Made by a program: the position numbers and the translations under genes. This document shows positions 1 through 10,300 of a DNA stretch of 64,000 nucleotides, piece by piece. Each line of letters opens with the position of its first letter. Position 1 is the first letter of the stretch. Source of the stretch: Neopestalotiopsis rosae (taxonomy: Eukaryota; Ascomycota; Sordariomycetes; Amphisphaeriales; Sporocadaceae); assembly GCA_023078685.1 (NCBI GenBank), contig JALGAS010000005.1, positions 2,232,001-2,296,000 of the forward strand. Direction: 5' to 3'. Below the pieces are notes generated by a model. The model saw only the letters and a list, made by a program, of their open reading frames with translations, was not told the DNA's origin and did no database searches.

Positions 1-1417
1 GTCGAGGGATTGGCAGAAATTCTGACCCAGGACGTCAACGCCCCGGGCCCAACCATTGCTACGGGCCCATTCCAGATTCCCCTCAGTATGAAGAATTCTG
101 TCCGTGGTGGAGCGAGAGACCACATTTTGGAGGTTGCCAATGCCGTGAACTCAGACGGAAGCAGAAAGTATCAACTCGACATCAAACTGAACACTTTGGT
201 CACGAAGATCCAGTTTGACCAGAGCAGCGACGTTCCCAGAGCCACTGGTGTAGAGTATCTCGAGGGGCAAAGCCTTTACCGCGCAGATCCGCGTTGGCCG
301 AGCGCCAGTGTTTCTGGTAATGGTGTAGTCAATGCTTCCAAAGAGGTTATTATTGCTGGCGGAGCATTCAACACGCCCCAGATCCTGAAGCTGAGCGGTA
401 TCGGACCTCGGGCTGAACTTGAGGACTTTGATATTCCGGTGATTGTCGACCTTCCTGGCGTTGGCGCCAATCTTCGTGGTAAGTCATACCAAATTCTTGC
501 AGACGTTGCAGCTGGCAATCGCAGGCAATGGATCAAAAGCATGCTGACCTTGGACGCAGATCATATCGAAGTATCGGTCATTTCGCAGGCTTCGTCAAAC
601 TTCAGTATCCTTGATGGCTGCACGTTGGCCCAGGGCTATCCCGAGGTCCCGGACCCCTGCTTGGAAAAGTACATGAACGGTGTCACCCAAACTGACAAGG
701 GAGTATACGCAAGTAACGGTCTTGCAGTGGGTGTGTCTCTGCGCTCGAGTGCTGCAGATGCTAGTGACCCTGACCTCTGGGTGGTAAGCAAATTCCAATC
801 CACATCTCTTGATCGTCGATAGGCGCCTGTAGAATATTAGCTTACGTGAGGAATTCTAGTACGGAGGCCCTGCCAACTTCCCTGGCTTCTACCCGCACTG
901 GGCTGAAGCGGCTACTGCTGACCACATGCACTGGGTCTGGGTCAGTCTAAAGGCCAGCACCAAGAACCGCGGCGGTACCGTCAAGTTGGCTAGCAACGAT
1001 CCCCAGGATGTCCCCGTGATCGCATTCAACACGTTCGAGGACAGCCTCTCAGCCGATCAGGATCTGCAAGCCAGCTACGAGGGAATCAAGTATGCGAGAG
1101 ATGTCATGGACAAGGTGCTGCCATTGGACGGCACTTTCGAGGAGGTGACACCAGGCAGATCCGCCGCACCCACCGAAGACGACGTCAAAGACTACGTCAA
1201 GAAGCAGAGCTTTGGTCACCACGCATGCTGTACCGCAGCCATTGGCGGCGACGATGACGAGGGCGCCGTTCTGGACTCGGCTTTCAGGGTGCGCGGCACA
1301 ACCGGCCTCAGGGTCGTGGACGCCAGTGCCTTCCCGGTCGTTCCCGGCTTCTTCATTGCGCTCCCAACTTACCTGCTTGCTGAAAAGGCCAGTGAGGCCA
1401 TCTTGGCTGATGCTTAG
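1..1417 (+). CDS. GMC-family FAD oxidoreductase, 3' part (5' end outside window)
   Basis: C-terminal portion of a glucose-methanol-choline oxidoreductase, a flavoenzyme family oxidising alcohols or sugars. Exons 1-478, 560-783 and 860-1417; introns 479-559 (gtaagt..gcag) and 784-859 (gtaagc..ctag). Splicing the first intron restores the family motif NLRDHIEVSV. Seen: GMC signature 2 (EVIIAGGAFNTPQILKLSGI, about 345-405) and the C-terminal substrate domain with the active-site histidine in FGHHACCT, then the FAD-contacting DASAFPVVPGFF segment ending in AEKASEAIL. The second catalytic position of the family (His/Asn before the final helix) lies in an unusual PVVPGFFIALPTY stretch. The N-terminal FAD-binding GxGxxG region lies left of the window, so substrate class (aryl-alcohol, choline or glucose type) cannot be decided. 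Confidence 0.9.
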
Positions 1418-2647
1418 GCAAATTTATGATTGAGCAGACATCACGAGGCAACGATTATAGGCAAACAGTGGTACATGTACGGACCAATGGATGCGATAGC
1501 TTATGACAGTAATTAATATTAATGAAAGAATTTGCAACGAGTTGACTTTCCGAATTGTGATAGATTGAAGTCTGCTATTGGTATGTAACTCCTTGAGAGA
1601 ATTGAAGGAAGAGAATTGATCTTGCTTCGATAATTCGTATTTTTGGCGAGCATCGTCACGCTCAAGTTCATCGATCTCTGCAACAATTTCTGTATATTCC
1701 ATCTCCTTGTTACAGGTCGCCGAATCATAATTGAGGCTGCTCCATACGATGCCATCTGGGGAATCGGCTTCAGTTGGAAAGAAGGCAAGGACCAGCATGA
1801 GAGATGGGGACAAAATCTCCCCAGTCGCCTCCTGCTAGAGGATGAGTTGACCGAGTGTAGGGGATGGGAATTAAGCTGAAAATGAGAGGAAACACTAGAA
1901 AAGTGAGCAACAGAAAGAAATAGAAGAGAGAATAATATTATATTGAAAACCCCTGGGTCGGCCGAACATGTCGACTTGCACACGAGTCTTTCTGACCCTC
2001 GCCTTCTTGGGTGGATTGGCGGGAGGTTCAACAAGAGCCTTAGGAGCCTCAGATTGTCCTCCATCTCCGCTGGCGTCCTCCTGTCAGAAAAAAGAAAAGG
2101 AAAATGAACGAATACTAAATTAAATATAAATTGTGAGACGGCTCCTTCACAATACCTGGAACGACTTGCAACCTCGAAATCAGGCTTCGGATGCCTCGCC
2201 GTCGTCCTTTGAAGGATCCTGAAGGATTCGAGGTGTTGGACAGCGGTGATTCATGACTTCTTACTCGAACGTACAATCTAGCATATCCAAGAGGATCAGC
2301 TCTGCTAAGGGGTCGGGAAGTGTTTTATAGTCGTGATGGAGATATGCAGTTTGTGTTGAGACCATGAAAACAAATCTCGGTCTACAGGAGAAGTGCCGCA
2401 TGTTGCAACTTACGAAACTCACGGATTATGATTGCCAAACAGTCAGTAAACCTAGGACTTTCTATCACTTACGAGCGCAATGAGTACATCGCCCACGTTA
2501 AGATTCAGAGCACTAGTTGGATGTGTTCCAGAGTTGTATTACAGGTGCAATGCACAGATATTGTTACAATGTTGGTACCTATATACAGTACGCTTCACCA
2601 TGGCAAAATGGCCAGAGTAGGTGGTGAAAATGGCATGACCCATTGCT
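1418..2647. other. Intergenic region with decayed coding-like pieces
   Basis: Between the GMC gene and the convergent MRPL22 gene. Besides the NADAR relic, the minus strand at about 1893-2090 reads as a low-complexity basic/acidic peptide (EDASGDGGQSEAPKALVE.. KKARVRKTRV) preceded by a good intron-like stretch (gtattg..ctgacag, about 2088-2160). No joined frame survives across that intron, so no gene is called. 2250-2640 shows nothing recognisable. Confidence 0.4.
1721..1879 (+). pseudogene. NADAR (YbiA/DUF1768) domain relic, C-terminal fragment only
   Basis: Translation from 1721 gives GRRIIIEAAPYDAIWGIGFS, then WKEGKDQHERWGQN and a stop at 1879. This matches the end of NADAR domains, where a ..TGxxxLVEASPxDRIWGIG.. 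strand is followed by ..WGxNLLGxALMxVR. NADAR proteins are N-glycosidases acting on ADP-ribose-type or riboflavin-pathway metabolites. The rest of the domain (about 100 residues, including the upstream glutamate-containing motifs) is not found upstream; a possible splice acceptor (ttgttacag) sits just before the fragment at 1720. The end is also altered (QNLPSRLLLEDE in place of QNLLGRALMEVR). It is best read as a decayed gene copy; a spliced gene with far-upstream exons is less likely because the GMC gene ends at 1417. Confidence 0.5.
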
Positions 2648-3726
2648 TTACCAAGTGTAATATGGTCTCTGTGCTGTAATTGGCCTGTTGGGAAGATGCA
2701 CCCAAGGCTTTGCCTTTGCCTCCTTCTTCAGTTTGTCGTCGTACTGTCGTAACCTCGTCTTCTCCTCCTTCAGAATAACTGTGAGGTCTGTTGCGCTTAT
2801 TAGTTACCAGTTTGTATGCGCCAAGAGCGATAGTCAAAACTTACGTGCAGAAGGCTTCATCATTCTGCTCATTCGGCCTCTTGCGTGGTACTGTATTCTC
2901 ATGCCTCGTGGTGGGCCCTTTCCGACCCAAGCCTGGTCAATGTATAACCTTGTCGGGTCCGAGACCTCCAACCAGTTGCCCTCCTTGTCTTGAATTTGGC
3001 GAGGCTTCTCCAGAGTTTCGCCATTGAGATGACCAAGAGCCATGCCACGGCTCACAATGGCCCTGTCTCTAGCCTCCTTCAAAAGATAAGCGACTTCCGT
3101 GGAAGTCTTCTTCTTGCTGTAGCGCATCTGCGTCAGGGCATCGTCGAGGGTCTTTCCCTGGATTTGGCGGGTCAAAAACATCAATTTCTTAGTGCTCGTG
3201 TTGAGGTTCTCGCTCTTTTGAGTGAGTTCCTTTTCGATCATCTTGATTTGCTGTTCCTTGGTGACCTTGCCGCCGTTTCGCACCATTTGCATGACCTTCT
3301 TCCTCTGCCAGCGAATTCTCCATCTGGGATCGGGATCGAGCGCTCGTGCCATGTGCTCCTTTACGCGAGAAGGTCCAACTTGGGCGGCGCCGGCCTGCAA
3401 ATCTTTTGGGGTGGTAGCGTCCACCTGCTTGATCTCCTCGTCGAAAACGGATTCACCAGCTGTTCGGTCGGCCATCTTGTCGAAAATCTTCTTTTCCCGC
3501 TCACGCTTCTCGAGCTCTGAAGACAACGGCGACTTCTTCTTGCTTCCGCCCCAATTGAACCATGATGCTGATCGTTGTTGGGTATATGGGAGAAGACTTC
3601 CAGACCGGGCTGAACAGAGGCTACGTCAGTAGTCGAACGAAACAGAAAAGAATGCATTGATGACCCCATGGCATAATATAGCTTACCAGTCTGTGCCAGC
3701 CTCCTGGCTGGGAAGTGTAGACTCAT
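2648..3726 (-). CDS. mrpl22: Mitochondrial large-subunit ribosomal protein L22 (uL22m)
   Basis: Spliced from 3687-3726, 3610..3609-end exon 2845-3609, and 2648-2787; introns 3610-3686 (gtaagc..cag) and 2788-2844 (gtaag..acag). The product is 314 aa. The short first exon encodes MSLHFPARRLAQT, a basic N-terminus that fits a mitochondrial presequence; it joins in phase to ARSGSLLPYTQQRSASWFNW. The uL22 core runs about residues 115-280, including the LTQMRYSKKKTSTEV and ARDRAIVSRGMA segments and the conserved beta-hairpin (DQAWVGKGPPRGMRIQYHARGR is split here by reference: DQAWVGKGPP, then RGMRIQYHARGR). The last exon supplies HLTVILKEEKTRLRQYDD and ends in RPYYTW, as in fungal L22m. It lines the exit tunnel of the mitoribosome. 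The start at 3726 is chosen over an internal Met near 3526 because the spliced N-terminus is needed for import. Divergent from COX9, sharing a 372-bp promoter. Confidence 0.9.
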
Positions 3727-4098
3727 GGTGGCTGAAAGTGAAGTCTCCCCTTGCGCTCATTCAACAACTGGCAGCCCGTCGCGAACTCGAACCTGAGCTC
3801 CAAAAAATTGAGGTCCCTGGCGCCTGGGTCCGACGGTCGCGGATCTGATAGAGACCCACTAAAAGACCAGAGCCGATGATTCACCGGCCAATGAGGCTGC
3901 GTCTGAATTCAATTGGTCTTAGCGCCCTTTCCCTGAGCTTGTACTGGGCTGGAGCTTTGCAATTCCAATTGAGCCAGCCGGGCCCCAGCGCGAATAACGT
4001 CAAATCATCGTTCGATTCTTTTGCCGAAGCAAAAACACCAAAGCACCGTCATAACCGACAGCCCCTCGACACATCTCCCCTCAGACAAAACCGACAAA
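3727..4098. promoter_or_regulatory. Shared divergent promoter of mrpl22 and cox9
   Basis: A 372-bp spacer between two divergently transcribed nuclear genes for mitochondrial proteins. It contains several CCAAT/ATTGG pentamers (for example near 3890 and 3910, 3965-3972), a common site of the fungal CCAAT-binding HAP complex that controls respiratory genes. The co-regulation is inferred from layout and motifs only. Confidence 0.4.
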
Positions 4099-4582
4099 AT
4101 GGCCGGCACCGCTATCAAGCCTATTACTGGCGTATGTTCCCTGGGGGCTGAGAGCCGGCCCCAGCTCCTGCCGAATTGACCGGATTACTGACGTCGAAAT
4201 GCAGATGCTCAAGAAGGGCCTCGTCACTGACTTGGCCATTGCCCTTGGTGCGTTTCTCCCGACTTTCTCGAAAGCCCTCGAATATCCGCCGACAGCGAGA
4301 CTGCCATCTACATAGACGCGCTTGGACGCTGGGAACGAATTGACTGGTTTGGTGGGATATGCGCTGACTCAAAAATATAGGCATTGGTGCTACTATGGGT
4401 AGCCTCTTCTGGTACGATTGCCCACCTGCTCTTTCGGAACCGCATATCTGAGCGTCCGTCAATTTTGGAATGATTTCATCTAACAGGAAGACAGGCACGG
4501 ATACCACATGCCCCGTACCATTGCCCGCGACAACTTCTACGCCGCCCTCGAGAAGGAGCGCGCCACCAAGCAGGGAAACTAA
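4099..4582 (+). CDS. cox9: Cytochrome c oxidase subunit VIIa (Cox9 type)
   Basis: A tiny gene of four exons: 4099-4131, 4205-4247, 4381-4411, 4495-4582. The joined 195 nt encode 64 aa. The start reads MAGTAIKPITG then MLKKGLVTDLAIALG, followed by a short membrane segment IGATMGSLFWHGYHMP and a charged C-terminus (RDNFYAALEKERATKQGN). This is the layout of yeast Cox9: N-terminal PITG, one transmembrane helix, then an R(D/E)NFYAxLE motif in the intermembrane space. It is an accessory subunit of respiratory complex IV in the inner membrane. Intron boundaries all follow GT-AG, and the third acceptor was picked at 4494 because the earlier AG at 4486 destroys the HGYHMP frame. No cleavable presequence is evident, as usual for this subunit. 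Confidence 0.87.
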
Positions 4583-5296
4583 GCGGGTGACTCGGAACCG
4601 GAAAGTCAAGGGTGTACGACAAATACCATGCATAGAAACAGTTTTCTTGTGTTCGGAGACCGCATAGACGAAGAAGGGATGGGAGCTGGTTGGGCTGGAC
4701 GTGTTCAACTGTATTATACCACTTCGACAATCCAGACTTAACCAGCACATTACGCACGTTTTTCATGGGATGTTCATCAATCGTGCGATTTCGAACTCGA
4801 GGAAATGGTGTCATGTGTCAGGACGATGACGAAGGAACGGCGGCCAATTCCTTGATACTAACGATCTGATATAGGCGATATGTTTCTTGTCAGTTTGCGC
4901 AAGGGAGGCAGAACTAACGGAACTAATGGATAATCAAATATCAACAACAAGTTGGGCCGCGGCAAGTCAAATCCGATTTCGATGTTTTCACCTTTGAGGT
5001 TCCGACAGGTTGAAATCAGGTTTCGAGTCTTCGAGAGCAGGTATTACAATTCAAGTATACGGCGGCAATGTTATTCGTTCAATGTAGTATACGAGAGTAC
5101 ATACTTACAAGAGGACGCTATTGATGTGTGCCCTGGTTCCTGAACCTCTATTTGATCCCGGTCGGACATGGAATGAATTGCTGGATCTGTAGAAAAAGCC
5201 ATATATTTATACTCCCAAACGCCATGTTCCCGTAGTCAAACCTGTTAAATCGTCCTTTGATATTACACATGCACGGCTTGATACCAGCTTCCAATT
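4583..5296. other. Intergenic, convergent 3' ends of cox9 and som1
   Basis: 714 bp between convergent genes. No conserved reading frame or RNA gene is apparent; it should hold both 3' UTRs. Confidence 0.5.
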
Positions 5297-5857
5297 TCAA
5301 CGTTCCCGATACTGGCCGTCGTGACTCATTTCTCGCTCCTTCCATGAGTGCAACCACCCTCTTGACTGACTGGTAGCCTTCTCTGCCGCCACGGATGGTT
5401 CGATAGGCTGAGCTTTAGCATTCCTTTCCTCCCAATTCGTAGTCTCGACCATGAAAGATCCCTTTTTGTCTTGACATCTATCATCTGTAGTCAGCCACCA
5501 TAGTCTGTCTCTTGGGTCATGACGTGGGAGCCCGCCCAGCCCAAAGACAGCCCCGCACGAGCCATCGCCAGCAGAGAGATTCAACGAGCTTGACGCTCTT
5601 GGACCAAACGACGCAAACCAGCTGTTCACGGAGGTCACTTACTTTCTGTACCATCGCTGTACCTCGTAGCATTGAACCGGGCTGTGCGGCAAGTCGGGCC
5701 GTTCAATCTGGCAATCGTACTGCACCATACTGAACAGAGGGCACTGCGATATATCGATGTTGCGCCCTCCCTCTGTCTTGCGCTTCCGGCCAGTCAATCC
5801 CGTCTGAACTGCGGCTTCGAGCTCATCGGCCTTGAAAATCTTGCAAGGCGGTGTCAT
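5297..5857 (-). CDS. som1: Mitochondrial inner membrane peptidase complex subunit Som1
   Basis: Two exons, 5643-5857 and 5297-5477, joined across a 165-nt intron (gtaagt..gatag) to give 131 aa. Exon 1 reads MTPPCKIFKADELEAAVQ.. then KKRK-like basic residues and the Som1 core CPLFSMVQYDCQIERP.. CYEVQRWYR; exon 2 continues KCQDKKGSFMVETTNWE, the C-terminal Som1 signature (C..G.xVETTxWE). Four cysteines are placed as in fungal Som1, consistent with the intermembrane-space form of the protein. Som1 associates with the Imp1/Imp2 inner membrane peptidase and helps cleave a subset of substrates. The acceptor at 5478 was chosen because the nearer AG gives an immediate stop. A tail of about 45 residues after VETTNWE is not conserved as far as I can tell. 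Confidence 0.8.
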
Positions 5858-5927
5858 TGTCTCGAGTTAGACTACCAGGCGGAAGGATAGGATTCTGGAT
5901 TGTTCGGTGGTGGGGTGAAGCCAAACG

Positions 5928-6994
5928 ATGGAAGCGGCGGCGGCCAAACAAGCCGGGGCTAGAATCCTCGGTGAGATTGAAGAAGAGAGCTTAGAAGAGG
6001 TACGTTCGTTCTAAAGTCTGAGTGCCTTGAGCCGCTCCACCAAGAAATGTATCGAAATGCGCAGGACCGGGAGGTTGCAAGGCTTCAAATTCCCAGGTGT
6101 CGGGGAAGCTAGCGCTTGCTTATCTTATCCACCCGCGTTTCTCCCCGTTCCGTTCCTACTCTATATTCATTCGATTCAAGTCATTGAACATAACATGATA
6201 CAACGCGCTTCCATGGATATTGATTTTGTTCAAGACATGCTTTTGGAGAGGTTTGAAATTTCTAACGATTAATCTAGCTCCTTGACAATCTCCGTGCTGC
6301 GTCTCTGCCACACTCTCAGGGCCATCCACCTCTCAAACCACAGATACCCATCCCAGCGCTGTCCACGCTGATTTCTAAACACCATCACGCAGAGCAGTCC
6401 GCTCCTCCACCCCTGTTGACTGTATCCGGCCGTTTTCTTCCTCTGCTCTACCACATTGTGTCAACACTGCTTGCAACACCACACGGATACGCCGTCGTGA
6501 TTGTGGACGCAGACCATCGATTCGACGTTACGCGTCTTATATCCACCGTGGCTAGTCCCCAGGACATGGTTGATGATGAGGCAAAGGTGGCGAACCAATC
6601 CCTCCCGGCCAAGCGGGAGGACTTAAGACATCTTTACGTCTACCGACCGGCGAGGTCCTCGTTCCGCCCCAGCGAGGCCGGATCTACCGATAACGCGCCG
6701 CCTCTGCCGGACCAGAATGAGGCATGTATCGCCGCCGCGCAGCAGCACATGCTCTACGGCGCTCATCCTTCGCGAGACCGCGCTTGGTGGGGGACCATCG
6801 TCGTGGGCGGCAGTGGCGGCGACATAAATACTGGTTGGAAAGGATGGCTGGATGTGCGGCGCGCCGAGGTTGCGCCGTTCGGGGTAGGCACAAGTGTAGA
6901 AGAGGCACTGTTGGAGAGGGAGCGGCGGCACGAAAGAGTGCAGGAGAGAGGCTGGGAGGGGAGGTGCAGAGAAGGTGTGTACACTTGGAAGTAA
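5928..6994 (+). CDS. RecA/Rad51-fold protein, XRCC2-like, with degenerate Walker A
   Basis: Two exons, 5928-5999 and 6278-6994, encode 262 aa. The N-terminus MEAAAAKQAGARILGEIEEE leads to a linker and then, at about residues 70-110, LLTVSGRFLPLLYHIVSTLL followed by YAVVIVDADHRFDVTRLIST. The second segment resembles the Walker B strand of XRCC2-type RAD51 paralogs (..FIDTDxxFDxxRL..). The first segment sits where the P-loop should be and keeps the (L)LYHI helix but lacks GxxGKT. XRCC2 proteins help homologous recombination repair, and their ATP-binding motif is known to be dispensable in human cells. The 278-nt intron is long for this region, so a small extra exon could be missed. Family assignment rests on two motifs only; 'uncharacterised P-loop-fold protein' is the safe alternative. 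Confidence 0.6.
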
Positions 6995-7309
6995 TCAACA
7001 TGTACTTGGTGCATGAATGATAAATCAAGATACAAAATCACCTCAACTTTTACCGCTTAGGTCGAAACACCACGATGAGGATGTATTCTTGTATTTGGCA
7101 AATTGCAAAACTCGGTTAATGATGACATGGCACTTCACTTCTATTGCCAATTGTTCTACTTGATTTTCCAGAATGTATTCGAATATGGACACTTTAATCA
7201 AAATACAGTTGCATATACATCTATATTTACATAACAATACTCAACATCCGGAAAAGTCCCTTGTCTATAACGAAAAGAGGGATACGAACGCCTTGTCATC
7301 TGCAAAATT
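6995..7309. other. Short convergent intergenic region
   Basis: 315 bp of AT-rich sequence between the XRCC2-like gene and the convergent fusion gene. Nothing recognisable beyond presumed 3' UTRs. Confidence 0.5.
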
Positions 7310-10300
7310 CTACTCTCCAGAGTCGAAGCTTCGTTTCTTCTGCTTTCGGGGTCCCGCATTCTGTCTCTTCGATTCCTCACTGGCCTGCACTGGACTGCGC
7401 CGTGTTGGCGAGGACGTCTCTTTTTTCGACTTTTGTTTCCTTGAAGGAGAATTTGAGCCCTCTCTGTCTTTGCCGTACACTTTTATCACAGTCTCCCTGC
7501 TTCGAATGCGCTCAAAATAGGATTCGAGGTTGGGGTAGGAAAGGCTCCAGCGGCCTTCGACAATATCGTACAGCACTGGCCAAAAGGCAAAGTCGGCAAT
7601 GCCGATGGAGGCGCCGGCAATGAAGTCGGCTTCACCTGCGTACGCCTCCCAAGGATCCAGCCATCGCTTGAGTTCCGCGTGTCCCGCCGTGATCCGTCTC
7701 TCGCCCAGGTTGAGCGCCTCGTTGAATCTCGTCAGGGTGCGGGCAACATTGCCTCTTGCGGGTGCATCCTTTTCGTCGGTCTTGCTATAAAATCGATCCA
7801 GGTACATCATGATGGCCACATCGCCCTGCACTGCAGACTTGTCTTCATCATTGTCCACAAACTTGACAGGGATCTCGGCCGTGCCCCGACGCTCTTGGAG
7901 GGCACCACGGTCAGTGGACACGGGAGCAGAGCTTCCCTTTGCATGATCGATGCCCAGCTCAGCCAACATGATCTGCACGCGCATATTGGCAACAGGGTCG
8001 CTGCTGGTGAACAACCTAGGCGCGGCAGAAATGTGCAGCACGTCGAAACCGGGTCCATAGTGTGCCTGCCAGTCGAACTCGGTGGACTGGTTCTCCCGGC
8101 CAAAGGCCTTGATCATGTCAATGGCCTCGGACGACTGCCCGTTGACAATGGCGTGCGCCTCGGCCTTGTTCTTGGCCTTGGCGCCCTGGCCCCAGATCAT
8201 CTTTTGGTTCTGGTCCAGGAAGGTTCCTATCTGCCTGAACGTCAACGAGATGCGGGCGCCGTTGTAGGCGAGCTCCTCCTCCGTCTTGTCGCGGTCGAGG
8301 CGCTTGTCCTGGCGGATGGCGTGGAGCCAGCGCATGTTTGTCTGCAGGCCCATCTGGCACATGGAGTTGTGCGGCAGGCGGGCTCGCTGCACGTCGCGTT
8401 TGGAAGCATCCGCCGGCGTTTGCGACGGCGACGTACCGCCTTGGGCTTTGGGCTGTCTCTTTGTCCTCAGGACCATTGTGCGCTCGGCCCCCAGGCTGAC
8501 GTTGACAATGTAGCTGCCCCTTACGATATCCAACGTCTTGTCGCTGTGCTCCGAGATGTAGTCGTTGCCATCCCGATAGAATTGAATCAGAGCGTGGTTG
8601 AGCGGGTGTCCAACCTTTTTCTCGACCTCATCTCGGATCCTCTTGACCGTGGAAGTCCACAGTCTCAGTGGGGGCGATTCGTCTGCTGGATGCCGATATA
8701 CTGGAATATTGCCTTCTGCGTCCACCTCGCCCTGGACGGCAACCAGTCGAGGCACCTCTCCACCCTGATGCGACATCCTCTGCCAGTCTACTTCTTTGCT
8801 AACCTGCTCAAAGACATCCTCGGAAAGTGGTTGAGGCAAGACATTATAGAGTACCCTTGTATCACCCTCACACAGAGGCTCACTGGACATGGCGTTTGTT
8901 CCGATTGGTGCCATATTGACGGTTTCTTCTTGTTGATTTTCCTCAGTCAAATTGTGTAATGCCACCTGCTCATGTGCTGCCTTCTCAGGTTCGCTCACCC
9001 CTTTTATGGCTGATGTATCGACTTGGGGCAAAGCGGCAATAGGAGTTGGACAATCGCTTTCAGATCCATTTGGCGCCGAGTTCCTCAATGGCATTGTTAT
9101 ATTATCTTCTTTGCTCGATATAGTCGATGCAAGAATCGTTTGTTCCCCTTCGGCCGGCTTCTCTAGTGTTCTCGACCGTGCACTGGCTTGAGGCTGAGTC
9201 GTGCCAGCTGTCTTTGTTGGCCCCTCATTTGGTGACTCATCGCCGGAATTGGCATTCAAGTCATCATTTGGACTGGCATTCATACTGCCTAGTATCTTGA
9301 ATTGTTCGTTGAGGCGCTTTCCAATGTCAGGCACAGGGCGCGATGGGTTTCCGCGTACGGCAGTCCTGGCGCGGCTAAATGTAATAGGTGGCAGGTCATC
9401 GTCCTGGTTATTAGCTAGTGACAGTTTTGTCATGGAAGCTGCCAGATCATTGGGCTTCGAGGTTGATGCTGTTGATGAGGAAGGTTGGTTTGATTTTCCA
9501 TCATCTGGGGTTGCGCCGGATGAGCCCTCATAGACCACTGGATATCGCCTACCCGTAGGATTGGGTATAGGAGCTGCCATGCGCGGTATCTTGGGCTTGG
9601 GCTTCAAACGATCCAGAATTTGGTCCGTGGACAAGATCTCGCAACCTGTCATTTCTTGGATGCGGTCTAGGGCTGCAGTGTGTCGATTTTTGTCGCGATA
9701 GCTGCAGCAGTCTTCGATAATGCCGATATCCAACCCGTGGCTACCAGCATCAATGGCTGTTGCCATGATGCCGATATTTGTCAGAGAGCCACAGACAAAG
9801 ACCTCACTCACAAATTTCATTCTCAAGCGCTGAATCAAGTCGGGAATTTGGAATGCTGAATAGTAACTTTTGACAAATGACATGTCCTTCTTTTCAATGA
9901 GTTGTTGAATTTCGGCTGGAAATTGCGCACCAAATGTCTGTTCTCGCACACATTCTGGTCGTCCAGGCGCTGGCCCAGAGAGGAAAGCTTCTGGGCATCT
10001 TGATGGAGGCTGGTCGCCACCACTTGCTGGCTTCCTGCCGCGGGATCCAGAGGGCCGATGTGAGGCTGCAACAACTGACGGATCTGAGGTTATAATTTGC
10101 TCGTTCTTGGGAGGCCTTGGCTGGCTGTATTGGCTGCGGATCCAGACTATGTCGCCGTAAGGCCGGAAGCCCTTGACAGCTCGGATGAGCCTTTCAGTCA
10201 GACCTTCAGGCACAGCCACGTGTAGAGCACCATCTTCAGAAATGAAGTCGTTTTGCACATCGACTATTATGAGTGCCTTTCTCGTTTTGAGAACCGGGAA

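Noticed and set aside
1424..2064. Overlapping minus-strand frames of 129 and 181 codons
   Set aside because: No recognisable motifs; the upper part is antisense to the NADAR fragment, and the possible basic peptide lies in a different frame.
7679..8959. 426-codon open frame on the + strand
   Set aside because: It is antisense to the AlkB/linker part of the fusion gene, whose minus-strand frame shows conserved catalytic residues; the + frame shows no family similarity.
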